This document shows, piece by piece, positions 5,736 to 11,977 of a stretch of 11,977 nucleotides of DNA; position 1 is the first letter of the stretch, and each line of letters starts with the position of its first letter. The position numbers were made by a program, and so were the translations under genes. The stretch is from Microcystis aeruginosa W13-11 (lineage in GTDB: Bacteria; Cyanobacteriota; Cyanobacteriia; Cyanobacteriales; Microcystaceae): the NCBI GenBank assembly GCA_009995705.1, contig JAADBR010000128.1:1-11977 (forward strand), written 5' to 3'. The notes beneath the pieces are model-generated. The model made no database searches. It saw only the letters and a program-made list of their open reading frames with translations, and was not told the origin of the DNA.

Positions 5736-6170
5736 ATGAATCAACCTGCAATTTTTCATCTCGCTATTCCGATTACTGATGTGTCCACGGCTAAAAGCTT
5801 TTACTGTGATGGTTTGGGTTGTTTAGCGGGAAGGGAAACCGAGAAAGCGATTATCTTAAATTTCTATGGTCATCAGGTGGTCGCTCACGTCACCGAAATG
5901 CCTCTTACTCCCCAAAATAGCATTTATCCTCGCCATTTTGGTCTAATTCTGCCGGATGCCGAGGATTGGGACAATCTTCTCGCACAAGCACGAGTCAATC
6001 AACTAAAATTTTATCTAGAACCAAAAACTCGCTTTGCTGGGGAGATAACCGAACATAAAACCTTTTTCCTAGAGGATCCTTTCTATAATCTCCTCGAATT
6101 TAAACATTATCGCCACTACGAAGCTATTTTTGCCAGTCGGCAATTAACAGCGATTGGCGAGCGAGCTTAA
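5736..6170 (+). CDS. VOC (glyoxalase-fold) family protein
   Basis: The 144-residue protein has the two-module beta-alpha-beta-beta-beta pattern of the vicinal oxygen chelate superfamily, which includes glyoxalases, dioxygenases and resistance proteins. The first module starts MNQPAIFHLAIPITDVSTAK with FYCDGLGC, and the second starts at YPRHFGLILP. Candidate metal ligands are H8, H51 or a neighbour, H67, and E121 (NLLEFKHY), a normal VOC set. The ending LEDPFYNLLEFKHY is the classic VOC terminus. The frame is open back to TTG 5652, but that extension is not VOC-like and overlaps the likely promoter. Substrate cannot be told from sequence. The gene stands alone, with 135 bp before the protease gene. 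Confidence 0.82.
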   Translation: MNQPAIFHLAIPITDVSTAKSFYCDGLGCLAGRETEKAIILNFYGHQVVAHVTEMPLTPQNSIYPRHFGLILPDAEDWDNLLAQARVNQLKFYLEPKTRFAGEITEHKTFFLEDPFYNLLEFKHYRHYEAIFASRQLTAIGERA

Positions 6171-6305
6171 AATAAACAACAGGTGACTTTTTTGTAACTG
6201 GTTAGTCCTATCTTCAACTGCGACAAAAATAGGGGAACTTCTCTCAAATTTTCTCATCGAAACTAAAAAAACCTTGGCTGGCAATGATCAATTCTTAGGA
6301 AATCT

Positions 6306-8084
6306 ATGAAAAAACTCTTATTGTTAACCCTATTTATTATCGGTCTAGGATTTGCTCTCTTTCACTTTACTGGATTAGCAAATCAGGGCGAATATCAATC
6401 AATTTTAATCGACTTTAAGGACGATATACCGGTCAGCGTCCTCGATGAGCAGTTAAATACTGTCAATAGAAAAGCTGGAAAAACCACCAGTTTAAATAGT
6501 ATTTTTTCCATCGATGAACATCTTTACACCGTGGCAGGAGATAGCAAACTCCTGAAAACTCTCCGCAATTCCGACCTAAAAAAATACACCGAATCGATCG
6601 AACCCGATTACATATATCATGCTTTTATCGCCCCCAATGACCCCGACTATAGCAAACAGTGGAACCTGCGGGGAATTAACATCGAACGCGCTTGGGAAGA
6701 AAATCACGGTGAAGGGATCACCGTCGCTGTTATTGATACAGGTGTATCAAAAGTCCCCGATCTGCGAGAAACCGAGTTTGTCGAAGGCTACGACTTTGTC
6801 AATGATCGCAGCAATTCCGAGGACGATAACGGTCACGGAACCCATGTAGCAGGAACAATTGCCCAATCGACCAATAATAACTATGGGGTGGCTGGCATCG
6901 CCTACAAAGCCAAAATTATGCCCCTCAAGGTGCTTTCCGGGACGGGTGGGGGAAGCGTGGGAGATATCGCCGAAGCGATCCGTTTTGCCGTCGATAATAA
7001 AGCCGATGTCATCAATATGAGTTTAGGGGGTGGAGGCGAAACCCAAGTAATGAAAGACGCGATCGAATATGCCTATAGTAAAGGTGTGGTAATCGTCGCC
7101 GCTGCCGGTAATGCCGATGATAATTCCGCCGCCTATCCTGCCCGTTTTCCCCACGTTATCGGCGTTTCTGCGGTAGATGCCTCCGGAAATAAGGCCCCCT
7201 ATTCTAATTTCGGGGCAGGAATCGATATTGCTGCCCCCGGCGGCTCCGATACGGGTAAAATTATCCAAGAAACCATCGATCCCGCTAAGGGGGGGGAACC
7301 GGCGTTCCTCGGTTTTCAGGGAACCAGCATGGCAGCCCCTCACGTTGCTGGGGTGGTAGCTTTAATCAAGGCTGCGGGAATTAAAGAACCCAATGCAGTT
7401 TTAGAGGTTTTGCAACAGTCGGCCCGTAAGATCAATGATGATCCCTTTAATCATTTTGGGGCCGGACAATTAGACGCGGGCAGTGCCGTACAATTGGCCC
7501 TGAAAGGACAGATTACTTTCCGGGATTTTTGGCGTTGGTTGCGCGATAACGGTTATCTCAATCCCCGTTTCTGGATTGATGGCGGCGCGGTGGCGGTTTT
7601 GCCCAAAATGGCCATGGTTTTGGGTTCTTATCTCCTCGCTTGGTGGCTGAGAAATTATTTTCCCTTCTCCTGGAACGGATTTTTGAATGCTGGTCTAATT
7701 TTTGGCAGTTCTGGCCTATTTTTCCTCAGAGGTCTTTATATCTTCGATTTACCCCAATGGCCTTTCCGAGTCATGGGTAGTTCTCTTTCTGACCTAGGAG
7801 GCGTTATTCAGGGCAGTTCTGCCCTTAATCCGCTTTTTGCCAGTTTTATCCTGCCCTTTGTCCTGATTGCTCTGCTTTTGGGTCATCCCCAGGCAAAATG
7901 GTTAGCGGTGGGGGTTAGTTTAGCCATGGCAGTGACTTTAGGTATCAGTGCCGTTATCGATCCTACTCTGATCTGGTTAGGTTCTGGTAGGATCGCTCAG
8001 GCGTTTTTGGGCGTAAATGCGCTTTTATGTCTCGGTTTAGGTTATTTAGCCCTAAAAAGTGCTACTTCCTCCCGATACACTTAA
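6306..8084 (+). CDS. Subtilisin-like serine protease with C-terminal membrane domain
   Basis: This 592-residue protein begins with a hydrophobic signal or anchor (residues 2-19). Residues 29-110 resemble an inhibitor-I9-type propeptide (YQSILIDFKDDIPVSVLDEQ). The S8 peptidase domain spans about 118-397. The full triad is visible: D144 in VAVIDTGVS, H177 in DDNGHGTHVAG, and S341 in GTSMAAPHVAG, with oxyanion-hole N269 in AAAGN. It should therefore be active outside the cytoplasm. After a short FWRWLRDNGYLNP linker, about five hydrophobic helices follow (428-449, 458-476, 505-526, 531-550 and 563-583). Most subtilases lack such a tail, so this is probably a membrane-tethered protease. ATG 6306 has AGGA 5 bp upstream. 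A terminator follows about 100 bp downstream. The substrate is unknown. Confidence 0.92.
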   Translation: MKKLLLLTLFIIGLGFALFHFTGLANQGEYQSILIDFKDDIPVSVLDEQLNTVNRKAGKTTSLNSIFSIDEHLYTVAGDSKLLKTLRNSDLKKYTESIEPDYIYHAFIAPNDPDYSKQWNLRGINIERAWEENHGEGITVAVIDTGVSKVPDLRETEFVEGYDFVNDRSNSEDDNGHGTHVAGTIAQSTNNNYGVAGIAYKAKIMPLKVLSGTGGGSVGDIAEAIRFAVDNKADVINMSLGGGGETQVMKDAIEYAYSKGVVIVAAAGNADDNSAAYPARFPHVIGVSAVDASGNKAPYSNFGAGIDIAAPGGSDTGKIIQETIDPAKGGEPAFLGFQGTSMAAPHVAGVVALIKAAGIKEPNAVLEVLQQSARKINDDPFNHFGAGQLDAGSAVQLALKGQITFRDFWRWLRDNGYLNPRFWIDGGAVAVLPKMAMVLGSYLLAWWLRNYFPFSWNGFLNAGLIFGSSGLFFLRGLYIFDLPQWPFRVMGSSLSDLGGVIQGSSALNPLFASFILPFVLIALLLGHPQAKWLAVGVSLAMAVTLGISAVIDPTLIWLGSGRIAQAFLGVNALLCLGLGYLALKSATSSRYT

Positions 8085-8329
8085 ACAGCGGTTACAATGG
8101 GAAAACGAAGGTGATTTACCGATAAAAACCTCTTTGGTTTTGGTATCTTCCTTTGGTTTTGCATTGAGTTCTCCTACAACAGCAGCCTCGGACATTAACC
8201 GAGGTTTTTTCTTGATGATGTATGTTAGTTTCTAAGGGTTTTTTGGTAATCTCCAATCCCTAGAGCGAAAGTTTCCCCTAATACCCCCTCCAATAATCCA
8301 GCTATTGTCTCTTTTCTAAGGTGTCTATC
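8085..8329. other. 245-bp gap with hairpins after the protease gene
   Basis: It contains a TACAAT box (8093-8098, no good -35), a small AAAACC/GGTTTT hairpin (8125-8141), an 11-bp direct repeat CTTTGGTTTTG (8132-8142 and 8151-8161), and the terminator at 8186-8213. A short non-coding transcript from about 8105 to 8210 is possible but unproven. Confidence 0.4.
8186..8213 (+). terminator. Intrinsic terminator after the protease gene
   Basis: CCTCGG (8186-8191) and CCGAGG (8199-8204) pair perfectly around a 7-nt loop and are followed by TTTTTTCTT. This is a clean intrinsic terminator reading on the plus strand. Confidence 0.88.
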
Positions 8330-8878
8330 GTGTCAAATCATAAAATTCTCGTTATCGATGACAGTAAAGTGATTAGGATGCGCGTTCGCGATATGTTACC
8401 AGAGGGTAACTTTGAATTCCTCGAAGCTAAAGACGGATTAGAGGGCTATAGTCTCATCCGCACCGAAAACCCGAATTTGATTATTTTGGACTTCCTTCTC
8501 CCGAAAATGAGCGGTTGGGAGGTGTTTCAGCAAATCCAAAGCGAAGATAATCTCAAAAGTATTCCCCTAGTGTTAATGTCGGGACGGAAAGAGGAGGTAG
8601 TAGAGAAAATCCCCGAACCTTTCCAGTATTTTGCCTTTATTGAGAAGCCTTTCGACCAAAAACAATTGCTACAAGCGATTAAAGAAGCGATAGCCAAGGC
8701 AAAACAGTATTCTCCCAAACCAAAAGTTTCTAGCCGGAAACTAGAGGAACTCACTGGGGACTATAGCACCGATATTCAGAATCTCCATGGCCAAATTGCC
8801 CAAATGCAAACAGAAATGGAAACTATCAAGAAACAAATGTCGCAATTAGTGACTTTTATTAAGAAAAAACTGCCCTAG
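8330..8878 (+). CDS. Orphan response regulator: receiver domain plus coiled-coil tail
   Basis: The 182-residue protein is a single CheY-like receiver domain (about 4-122) followed by a linker and a coiled coil (about 148-180). Phosphorylation-site residues are all present: D10 and D11 in VIDDSK, phospho-acceptor D54 in IILDFLLPKMSG, S84 in LMSG and K106 in IEKPFD. There is no DNA-binding or enzymatic output domain; the tail (IQNLHGQIAQMQTEMETIKK) looks like a dimerisation or docking helix. No histidine kinase is nearby. GTG 8330 is preferred over GTG 8321 because AAGG (8318-8321) lies 8 bp before it and would overlap the other. It should act by protein-protein contact, perhaps in motility or signalling relays; the partner is unknown. 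Confidence 0.88.
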   Translation: MSNHKILVIDDSKVIRMRVRDMLPEGNFEFLEAKDGLEGYSLIRTENPNLIILDFLLPKMSGWEVFQQIQSEDNLKSIPLVLMSGRKEEVVEKIPEPFQYFAFIEKPFDQKQLLQAIKEAIAKAKQYSPKPKVSSRKLEELTGDYSTDIQNLHGQIAQMQTEMETIKKQMSQLVTFIKKKLP

Positions 8879-8977
8879 AACTATTCCTACCTATTTTTTA
8901 TAACTTCGGCAAGCAGTTATCCTGATCTGGCGGGCTGCTCTCGGGCTAATCTCCTATCCCTTTTCAACAGGATTTAG

Positions 8978-8983
8978 TATAAT
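8978..8983 (+). promoter_or_regulatory. -10 box upstream of the DUF1350 gene
   Basis: A consensus TATAAT lies 59 bp before the ATG at 9043. No good -35 hexamer is seen at standard spacing. The expected leader is about 53 nt and contains an AGTTAT/ATAACT inverted repeat (9017-9038) just before the start codon. Confidence 0.5.
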
Positions 8984-9042
8984 GGGAATTGGTCTTTATT
9001 TGGTGAGTGACTAAGAAGTTATTAATTCACTGATAACTAATT

Positions 9043-9822
9043 ATGAATTGGCAAGAAATAACAGGTAATTGGGTTTTTCTCCCCCGTCGTCCCCGGGGTA
9101 TCATTCACTTTTTGGGGGGGGCATTTGTGGCGGCGGCCCCGAATATTACCTATCGTTGGTTATTAGAAAGTCTTGGGAATTCAGGATACGCTATTGTCGC
9201 TACTCCCTTTCTTAATACCCTCGATCACAAATCGATCGCCCGCACAGTTTTAAACCGTTTTGATAATATTATTGAACGTCTGCGCTGGAATCATAGTCTG
9301 CCCCAAGGTTATCTCCCCATCTACGGATTGGGTCACAGTATGGGGTGTAAACTGCATTTATTAATCGGTAGTCTCTACGAAGTGGAACGGGCGGGAAATA
9401 TCCTCATTTCCTTTAATAATTATCCCATTCGTCGGGCTATTCCTTTTATCGAACCTTTGCAAATTGACACCACTTTTAACCTCGAATTTACCCCTTCCCC
9501 CGAAGAAACAAACGAGTTAATTTTCCAAGATTATGCCATTCGTCGCAATCTTTTAATCCGTTTTCAAGACGACACGATCGATCAATCTTTGGTATTAAAT
9601 CCCCTGCTAAAAAAACGCTTTAATGATTTAATTGCCCTGCGAACTCTCCCGGGTAATCATCTCACTCCCTTGAGTCAAGATGTCAGTTGGCAAACCGGAG
9701 AAGTATTTACTCCCCTCGATGCGATCGGCCAATGGTTAAAACAGGGACTTGCCCGGGATAATTCCCGTCTCAAAGATGAGATTCTCCAGTGGTTAAATCC
9801 CGTCCTTCCCGCCTCGCGTTAG
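9043..9822 (+). CDS. DUF1350 family protein, alpha/beta-hydrolase-like
   Basis: This 259-residue soluble protein matches the DUF1350 family of cyanobacteria and plant plastids as I recall it. It starts MNWQEITGNWVFLPRRPRG, then IIHFLGGAFVAAAPNITYRW, where the HFLGGAF turn resembles an alpha/beta-hydrolase oxyanion loop. GLGHSMGCKLHLLI (95-108) is a clear nucleophile elbow with S99. D176 or D177 (RFQDDTID) and H206 (LPGNHLTPL) are suitable for the acid and histidine of a triad. So a lipase or esterase-like activity is plausible but unproven for the family. No Shine-Dalgarno site precedes ATG 9043; a short inverted repeat covers that position. Its stop codon overlaps the stop of the convergent Uma2 gene by 4 bp. 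Confidence 0.85.
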   Translation: MNWQEITGNWVFLPRRPRGIIHFLGGAFVAAAPNITYRWLLESLGNSGYAIVATPFLNTLDHKSIARTVLNRFDNIIERLRWNHSLPQGYLPIYGLGHSMGCKLHLLIGSLYEVERAGNILISFNNYPIRRAIPFIEPLQIDTTFNLEFTPSPEETNELIFQDYAIRRNLLIRFQDDTIDQSLVLNPLLKKRFNDLIALRTLPGNHLTPLSQDVSWQTGEVFTPLDAIGQWLKQGLARDNSRLKDEILQWLNPVLPASR

Positions 9823-10532
9823 CTTTCCTCTAGATTAATCCCCATAGCCCGTAATTGCGCCTCTATGCGGGCTAATTTTGTCTCAGCTTCCCGGGCCCGT
9901 TGACGTTCCTGTTGGGCTTGCTGTTCGGCGGCATTGGCTCGTTGTTCGGCTAATTCCGCTTTTTGCTTGATTTCTAGGGTGGTCAAAAACCTGGAGCCAT
10001 CGGGATAAAAAATAGCTAACTGGGGACTCTCCAGTTGAAAACGAATCTGTAGAAGCGGACTCTGCCAATTATCAATCCCGGTAATCATCTCCAATTGACC
10101 ACCCCTTCGCCACCAACCCTGTAGATAATTAGCATCAGGATCATAGAGATAATATTCCTCTACGCCAAAACGCTGATAAAATTGCCATTTTCGGCGCATT
10201 TCCGCTTTAGTGTTGCCCGGAGAGATAATTTCAAAGACCACCTGCGGCGCAATCTGGTTTTCTAACCATTGCTTATAGGAACCTCGATCGCCCTTGGGTC
10301 TGCCAAACACCACCATAGCATCCGGCGCTTGACAGATTTTATTATCCCCCTCGACCGGATACCACAACAGATCGCCGGCGATAAACACATGGTCATTATC
10401 TGCGAATAAACATTCGAGATTTTCCTTAATCGTCACAATCCAGCGAAACTGTTTGGTATTATCGGCCATCGGTTTACCATCACTATCGGCATAGATAATC
10501 TCCGACTCAGAGAAAGATTGGGCTTTTACCAT
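9819..10532 (-). CDS. Uma2 family PD-(D/E)XK nuclease-like protein with coiled-coil tail
   Basis: Uma2 (formerly DUF820) proteins are restriction-endonuclease-fold proteins present in many copies in cyanobacteria; their targets are not settled. The 237 residues show the family pattern: HVFIAGDLLWYP (48-59), CQAPDAMVVFGRP (67-79), VVFEIISPGNTKAEMRRKW (98-116) and GVEEYYLYDPD (123-133). Likely active-site residues are D71 and E101, with a lysine further along (K109 or K115). Residues 185-230 are Gln/Ala/Glu/Arg-rich coiled coil, a common Uma2 tail. ATG 10532 has AGGGAG 7 bp upstream. It lies 38 bp downstream of the FIST gene on the same strand, so they may be co-transcribed, though an AGTATA box (10562-10567) could give it a separate promoter. 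Its stop overlaps the DUF1350 stop. Confidence 0.9.
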   Translation of the reverse strand: MVKAQSFSESEIIYADSDGKPMADNTKQFRWIVTIKENLECLFADNDHVFIAGDLLWYPVEGDNKICQAPDAMVVFGRPKGDRGSYKQWLENQIAPQVVFEIISPGNTKAEMRRKWQFYQRFGVEEYYLYDPDANYLQGWWRRGGQLEMITGIDNWQSPLLQIRFQLESPQLAIFYPDGSRFLTTLEIKQKAELAEQRANAAEQQAQQERQRAREAETKLARIEAQLRAMGINLEES

Positions 10533-10561
10533 TGTTCTACTCCCTAGCGTACTAACTGTCT

Positions 10562-10567
10562 AGTATA
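10562..10567 (-). promoter_or_regulatory. Possible -10 box for the Uma2 gene
   Basis: On the minus strand this reads TATACT, 30 bp before the Uma2 ATG, in the gap after the FIST stop codon. No matching -35 hexamer is obvious. Confidence 0.3.
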
Positions 10568-10570
10568 ACA

Positions 10571-11824
10571 TTAAATTCCCTGACGAAAGAGGGCAAAGGC
10601 CGAGGTATAACCGTGTAGAAAAGTGCGACCGGCCACTGGACCGATTTCTCCATTGCCAAAGAAACCGGCGAGGGGAACATTGGCGAAATAACGCTGAAAA
10701 AGACCCGAATCAAAGTCCGGTTTTTCGTAGAGATTTTCCCCGCGACCGAGACAGGAAAAGATTAAAGCCCCTAGTACCTCTGAACTAGCGTTTTTTTCTT
10801 GGGGAAAAGCTTGCAAAAGTAATTCTAAATCTAGGGCGGAAGTGTCGGCATCGCGCAGGTGAAATTGTACCCGCTGCCCTGGACGAACTCGATCGCCAAT
10901 TGCGATCGCACCTTGACGAGGATCTACTCCCAAAACACTGCGAATTAAGAAATCCCCGGCCTGCAACTGCATTTTAAACTCATCCCTAGCAATACCGATA
11001 AAAAGGGAGTTTTGCACTAATTCTCGGTCTTTTTCCCTTAAGGAGGGGATTAAATTCCGCAGTAGGTTTAAAGGTGGTTGCGAAGTCCCACCAGCCTCTT
11101 TACTGGTCATGGAGATGATAATATTGCGTTCTCCCTCACTCACCTGATAAATCGGTCCAATGGGACGACAACCCTGGGCGACGATAGTTTCGACGATAAT
11201 ATTGCCAGAAAGGGCGATTCCTACGGTTCCCTGACGATAGAGATAGCTATTACGGGGTTTTTGTTGATCGTGGTAGAATAGACCCCCAGAACGTTCGATC
11301 ATGCCACCACTGACTAAACCTCCAATTTTGACCGAACCGGGGTAGGCAAAATCCAAACCCTCTAACAGATCATTGATGCGACTGGAAAAAGGATCGGCTA
11401 AAAGGATAAATTGGGGATTTTTGGCCGCTTCTACCCCTAATAATTCTGTCCAACTAGAAGGGGAACTGTCGAGATCGGGCATTTCCACCGCTTCGATATA
11501 GAAGGGCTGCACTTCCACATTAGGCAAATGGGCGACGGTGAGACTTAAAGCCGGACTCGCTTCGATTTCTCGCGCTTTTTCCCTCTCACCCATGCCGACA
11601 ATCCCCGCCCCACCGCAGCCAATCAGGACAGGAACAGGGAGTTTATCCAAGATTAAGGGAACTAAACGGGGATAGTCGCTGGCATAGGCAGAAGAAATAA
11701 AAATTATGGCCAGCTCTGCCGATCCAACTAACTTATCTTGCACTTTTTCCACTACTTCCGTCACCGCCGCTTCTAGGGAGGGACGGGTTGATAGGGCATT
11801 AATCCACTCGATGCGATCGCTCAT
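10571..11824 (-). CDS. FIST domain sensory protein
   Basis: FIST (FIST_N plus FIST_C) is a predicted small-ligand sensory domain, often linked to signal transduction. This stand-alone 417-residue protein spans both parts. The N-terminal half carries VPVLIGCGGAGIVGMGE and VKIGGLVSGGM-type glycine-rich turns, and the C-terminal half ends AGFFGNGEIGPVAGRTFLHG then YTSAFALF, the FIST_C signature. There is no signal peptide, membrane helix or fused output domain. The frame extends to a TTG at 11839, but ATG 11824 (MSDRIEWINAL) is the normal start, and an IS200/IS605 element ends only about 29 bp upstream of it. A HIP1 site overlaps codons 2-4. Uma2 follows 38 bp downstream. The ligand is not predictable. 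Confidence 0.88.
   Translation of the reverse strand: MSDRIEWINALSTRPSLEAAVTEVVEKVQDKLVGSAELAIIFISSAYASDYPRLVPLILDKLPVPVLIGCGGAGIVGMGEREKAREIEASPALSLTVAHLPNVEVQPFYIEAVEMPDLDSSPSSWTELLGVEAAKNPQFILLADPFSSRINDLLEGLDFAYPGSVKIGGLVSGGMIERSGGLFYHDQQKPRNSYLYRQGTVGIALSGNIIVETIVAQGCRPIGPIYQVSEGERNIIISMTSKEAGGTSQPPLNLLRNLIPSLREKDRELVQNSLFIGIARDEFKMQLQAGDFLIRSVLGVDPRQGAIAIGDRVRPGQRVQFHLRDADTSALDLELLLQAFPQEKNASSEVLGALIFSCLGRGENLYEKPDFDSGLFQRYFANVPLAGFFGNGEIGPVAGRTFLHGYTSAFALFRQGI
10902..10909. repeat. HIP1 octamer
   Basis: GCGATCGC inside the FIST gene. Confidence 0.85.
11813..11820. repeat. HIP1 octamer at the FIST start
   Basis: GCGATCGC overlapping codons 2-4 of the FIST gene. Confidence 0.85.
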
Positions 11825-11835
11825 GTTTCTTGACC

Positions 11836-11845
11836 CCAAATTTGG
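11836..11845. promoter_or_regulatory. Palindrome before the FIST start
   Basis: CCAAATTTGG is a perfect 10-bp palindrome, within GACCCCAAATTTGGTC, 12-21 bp upstream of the FIST ATG. It could be an operator or chance. It lies outside the transposon end, in original flanking DNA. Confidence 0.25.
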
Positions 11846-11861
11846 TCTAAATGTTGACGCT

Positions 11862-11882
11862 CCCCGCTCTAAAGAGACGGGG
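11862..11882 (-). ncRNA. Candidate 3' end of a TnpB guide (omega/re) RNA scaffold
   Basis: The hairpin after the tnpB stop, CCCCG TCT...AGA CGGGG, is where the scaffold of the guide RNA usually ends in IS200/IS605 elements. The guide would be read from the DNA immediately beyond the element tip, here from about 11853 downward, which is the leader of the FIST gene. This rests on the position of the element end and on known TnpB biology; no transcript is demonstrated. Confidence 0.35.
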
Positions 11883-11976
11883 ATTCTTCGTTCATTGAGT
11901 CTCCGTTAGCAAGCAGGATTTCTCCAACCAACCAAGAGGGAATCTCTCCCGAAGCGTTTAAAGTTTGCGTGCGCCC
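11869..11976 (-). CDS. tnpB: TnpB (IS200/IS605 accessory nuclease), C-terminal tail only
   Basis: The minus frame enters from the right edge and ends with TAG at 11869-11871, giving 35 residues. It begins GRTQTLNASGEIPSW and ends SMNEESPSL. A G-[RH]-T-x-T-LNA-x-GE stretch is the usual tail of TnpB, after the last RuvC catalytic Asp, so no active-site residue lies in the window. TnpB is an RNA-guided DNA endonuclease; its guide RNA normally covers the 3' end of its own gene and the element's right end. Whether this copy is intact cannot be seen. Confidence 0.72.
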   Translation of the reverse strand, partial: GRTQTLNASGEIPSWLVGEILLANGDSMNEESPSL

Positions 11977-11977
11977 C

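Larger units (their letters stand above)
11854..11977 (-). mobile_element. Right end of an IS200/IS605-type element
   Basis: The 3' end of tnpB is followed by CCCCG...CGGGG, an imperfect hairpin (11862-11882, inner TCT/AGA pairs with one bulged G), then GAGCGTCAA. A subterminal hairpin close to the tip is the hallmark of IS200/IS605 ends, which transpose as single strands. TCAA (11857 to 11854 on the minus strand) fits the right cleavage tetranucleotide known for IS608. The exact boundary is therefore about 11854, plus or minus one base. The left end is outside the window. Confidence 0.7.

Noticed and set aside
7023..7343. 106-codon minus-strand ORF
   Set aside because: It is the antisense of the catalytic core of the subtilase, with glycine- and isoleucine-rich sequence typical of shadow frames.
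8932..8942. GGCGGGCTGCT and AGCAG hairpin before the DUF1350 gene
   Set aside because: Only a 5-bp stem with an 18-nt loop and no T tract; not a credible terminator or riboswitch.

Overview
The window looks like cyanobacterial chromosome, most likely a Microcystis-like unicellular species. This is inferred from a CP12 gene (the Calvin-cycle redox switch), cyanobacterial families (DUF3177-like, DUF1350, FIST, Uma2), three complete HIP1 octamers (GCGATCGC), and insertion-sequence remnants at both ends. I could not run a taxonomic search.

Left edge (1-685). The 3' end of an ISL3-type transposase gene runs in from outside, followed by the element's right end at about 252, a possible 8-bp target duplication, and what may be the tail of the interrupted gene. 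A convergent minus-strand coiled-coil gene (347-672) is split by a one-base frameshift.

Region 686-3015. A short coiled-coil protein with one membrane helix (863-1159) is followed by a 315-bp gap with a small candidate reverse ORF and a strong hairpin. Then comes cp12 with its own -10 box and terminator, and a two-gene unit of a DUF3177-like membrane protein plus a 100-residue acidic protein.

Region 3016-5422 is the metabolic highlight: egtD, a histidine N-alpha-trimethyltransferase, with an iron-dependent sulfoxide synthase 40 bp downstream. Together they should carry out the central steps of ergothioneine synthesis. The sulfoxide synthase looks more like the N-terminal part of OvoA (ovothiol pathway) than actinobacterial EgtB. 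No EgtC or C-S lyase is present.

Region 5423-9822 is a run of mostly single plus-strand genes: a VOC/glyoxalase-fold protein, a subtilisin-like protease fused to a polytopic membrane domain, a lone CheY-like receiver protein with a coiled-coil tail, and a DUF1350 alpha/beta-hydrolase-like protein.

Region 9819-11977 is on the minus strand. A FIST sensory-domain gene is followed by a Uma2-type PD-(D/E)XK nuclease gene whose stop overlaps the DUF1350 stop. At the far right edge is the 3' end of a tnpB gene with its IS200/IS605 right-end hairpin. This element ends only about 29 bp before the FIST start codon, so the sequence read as a TnpB guide would be the FIST leader.
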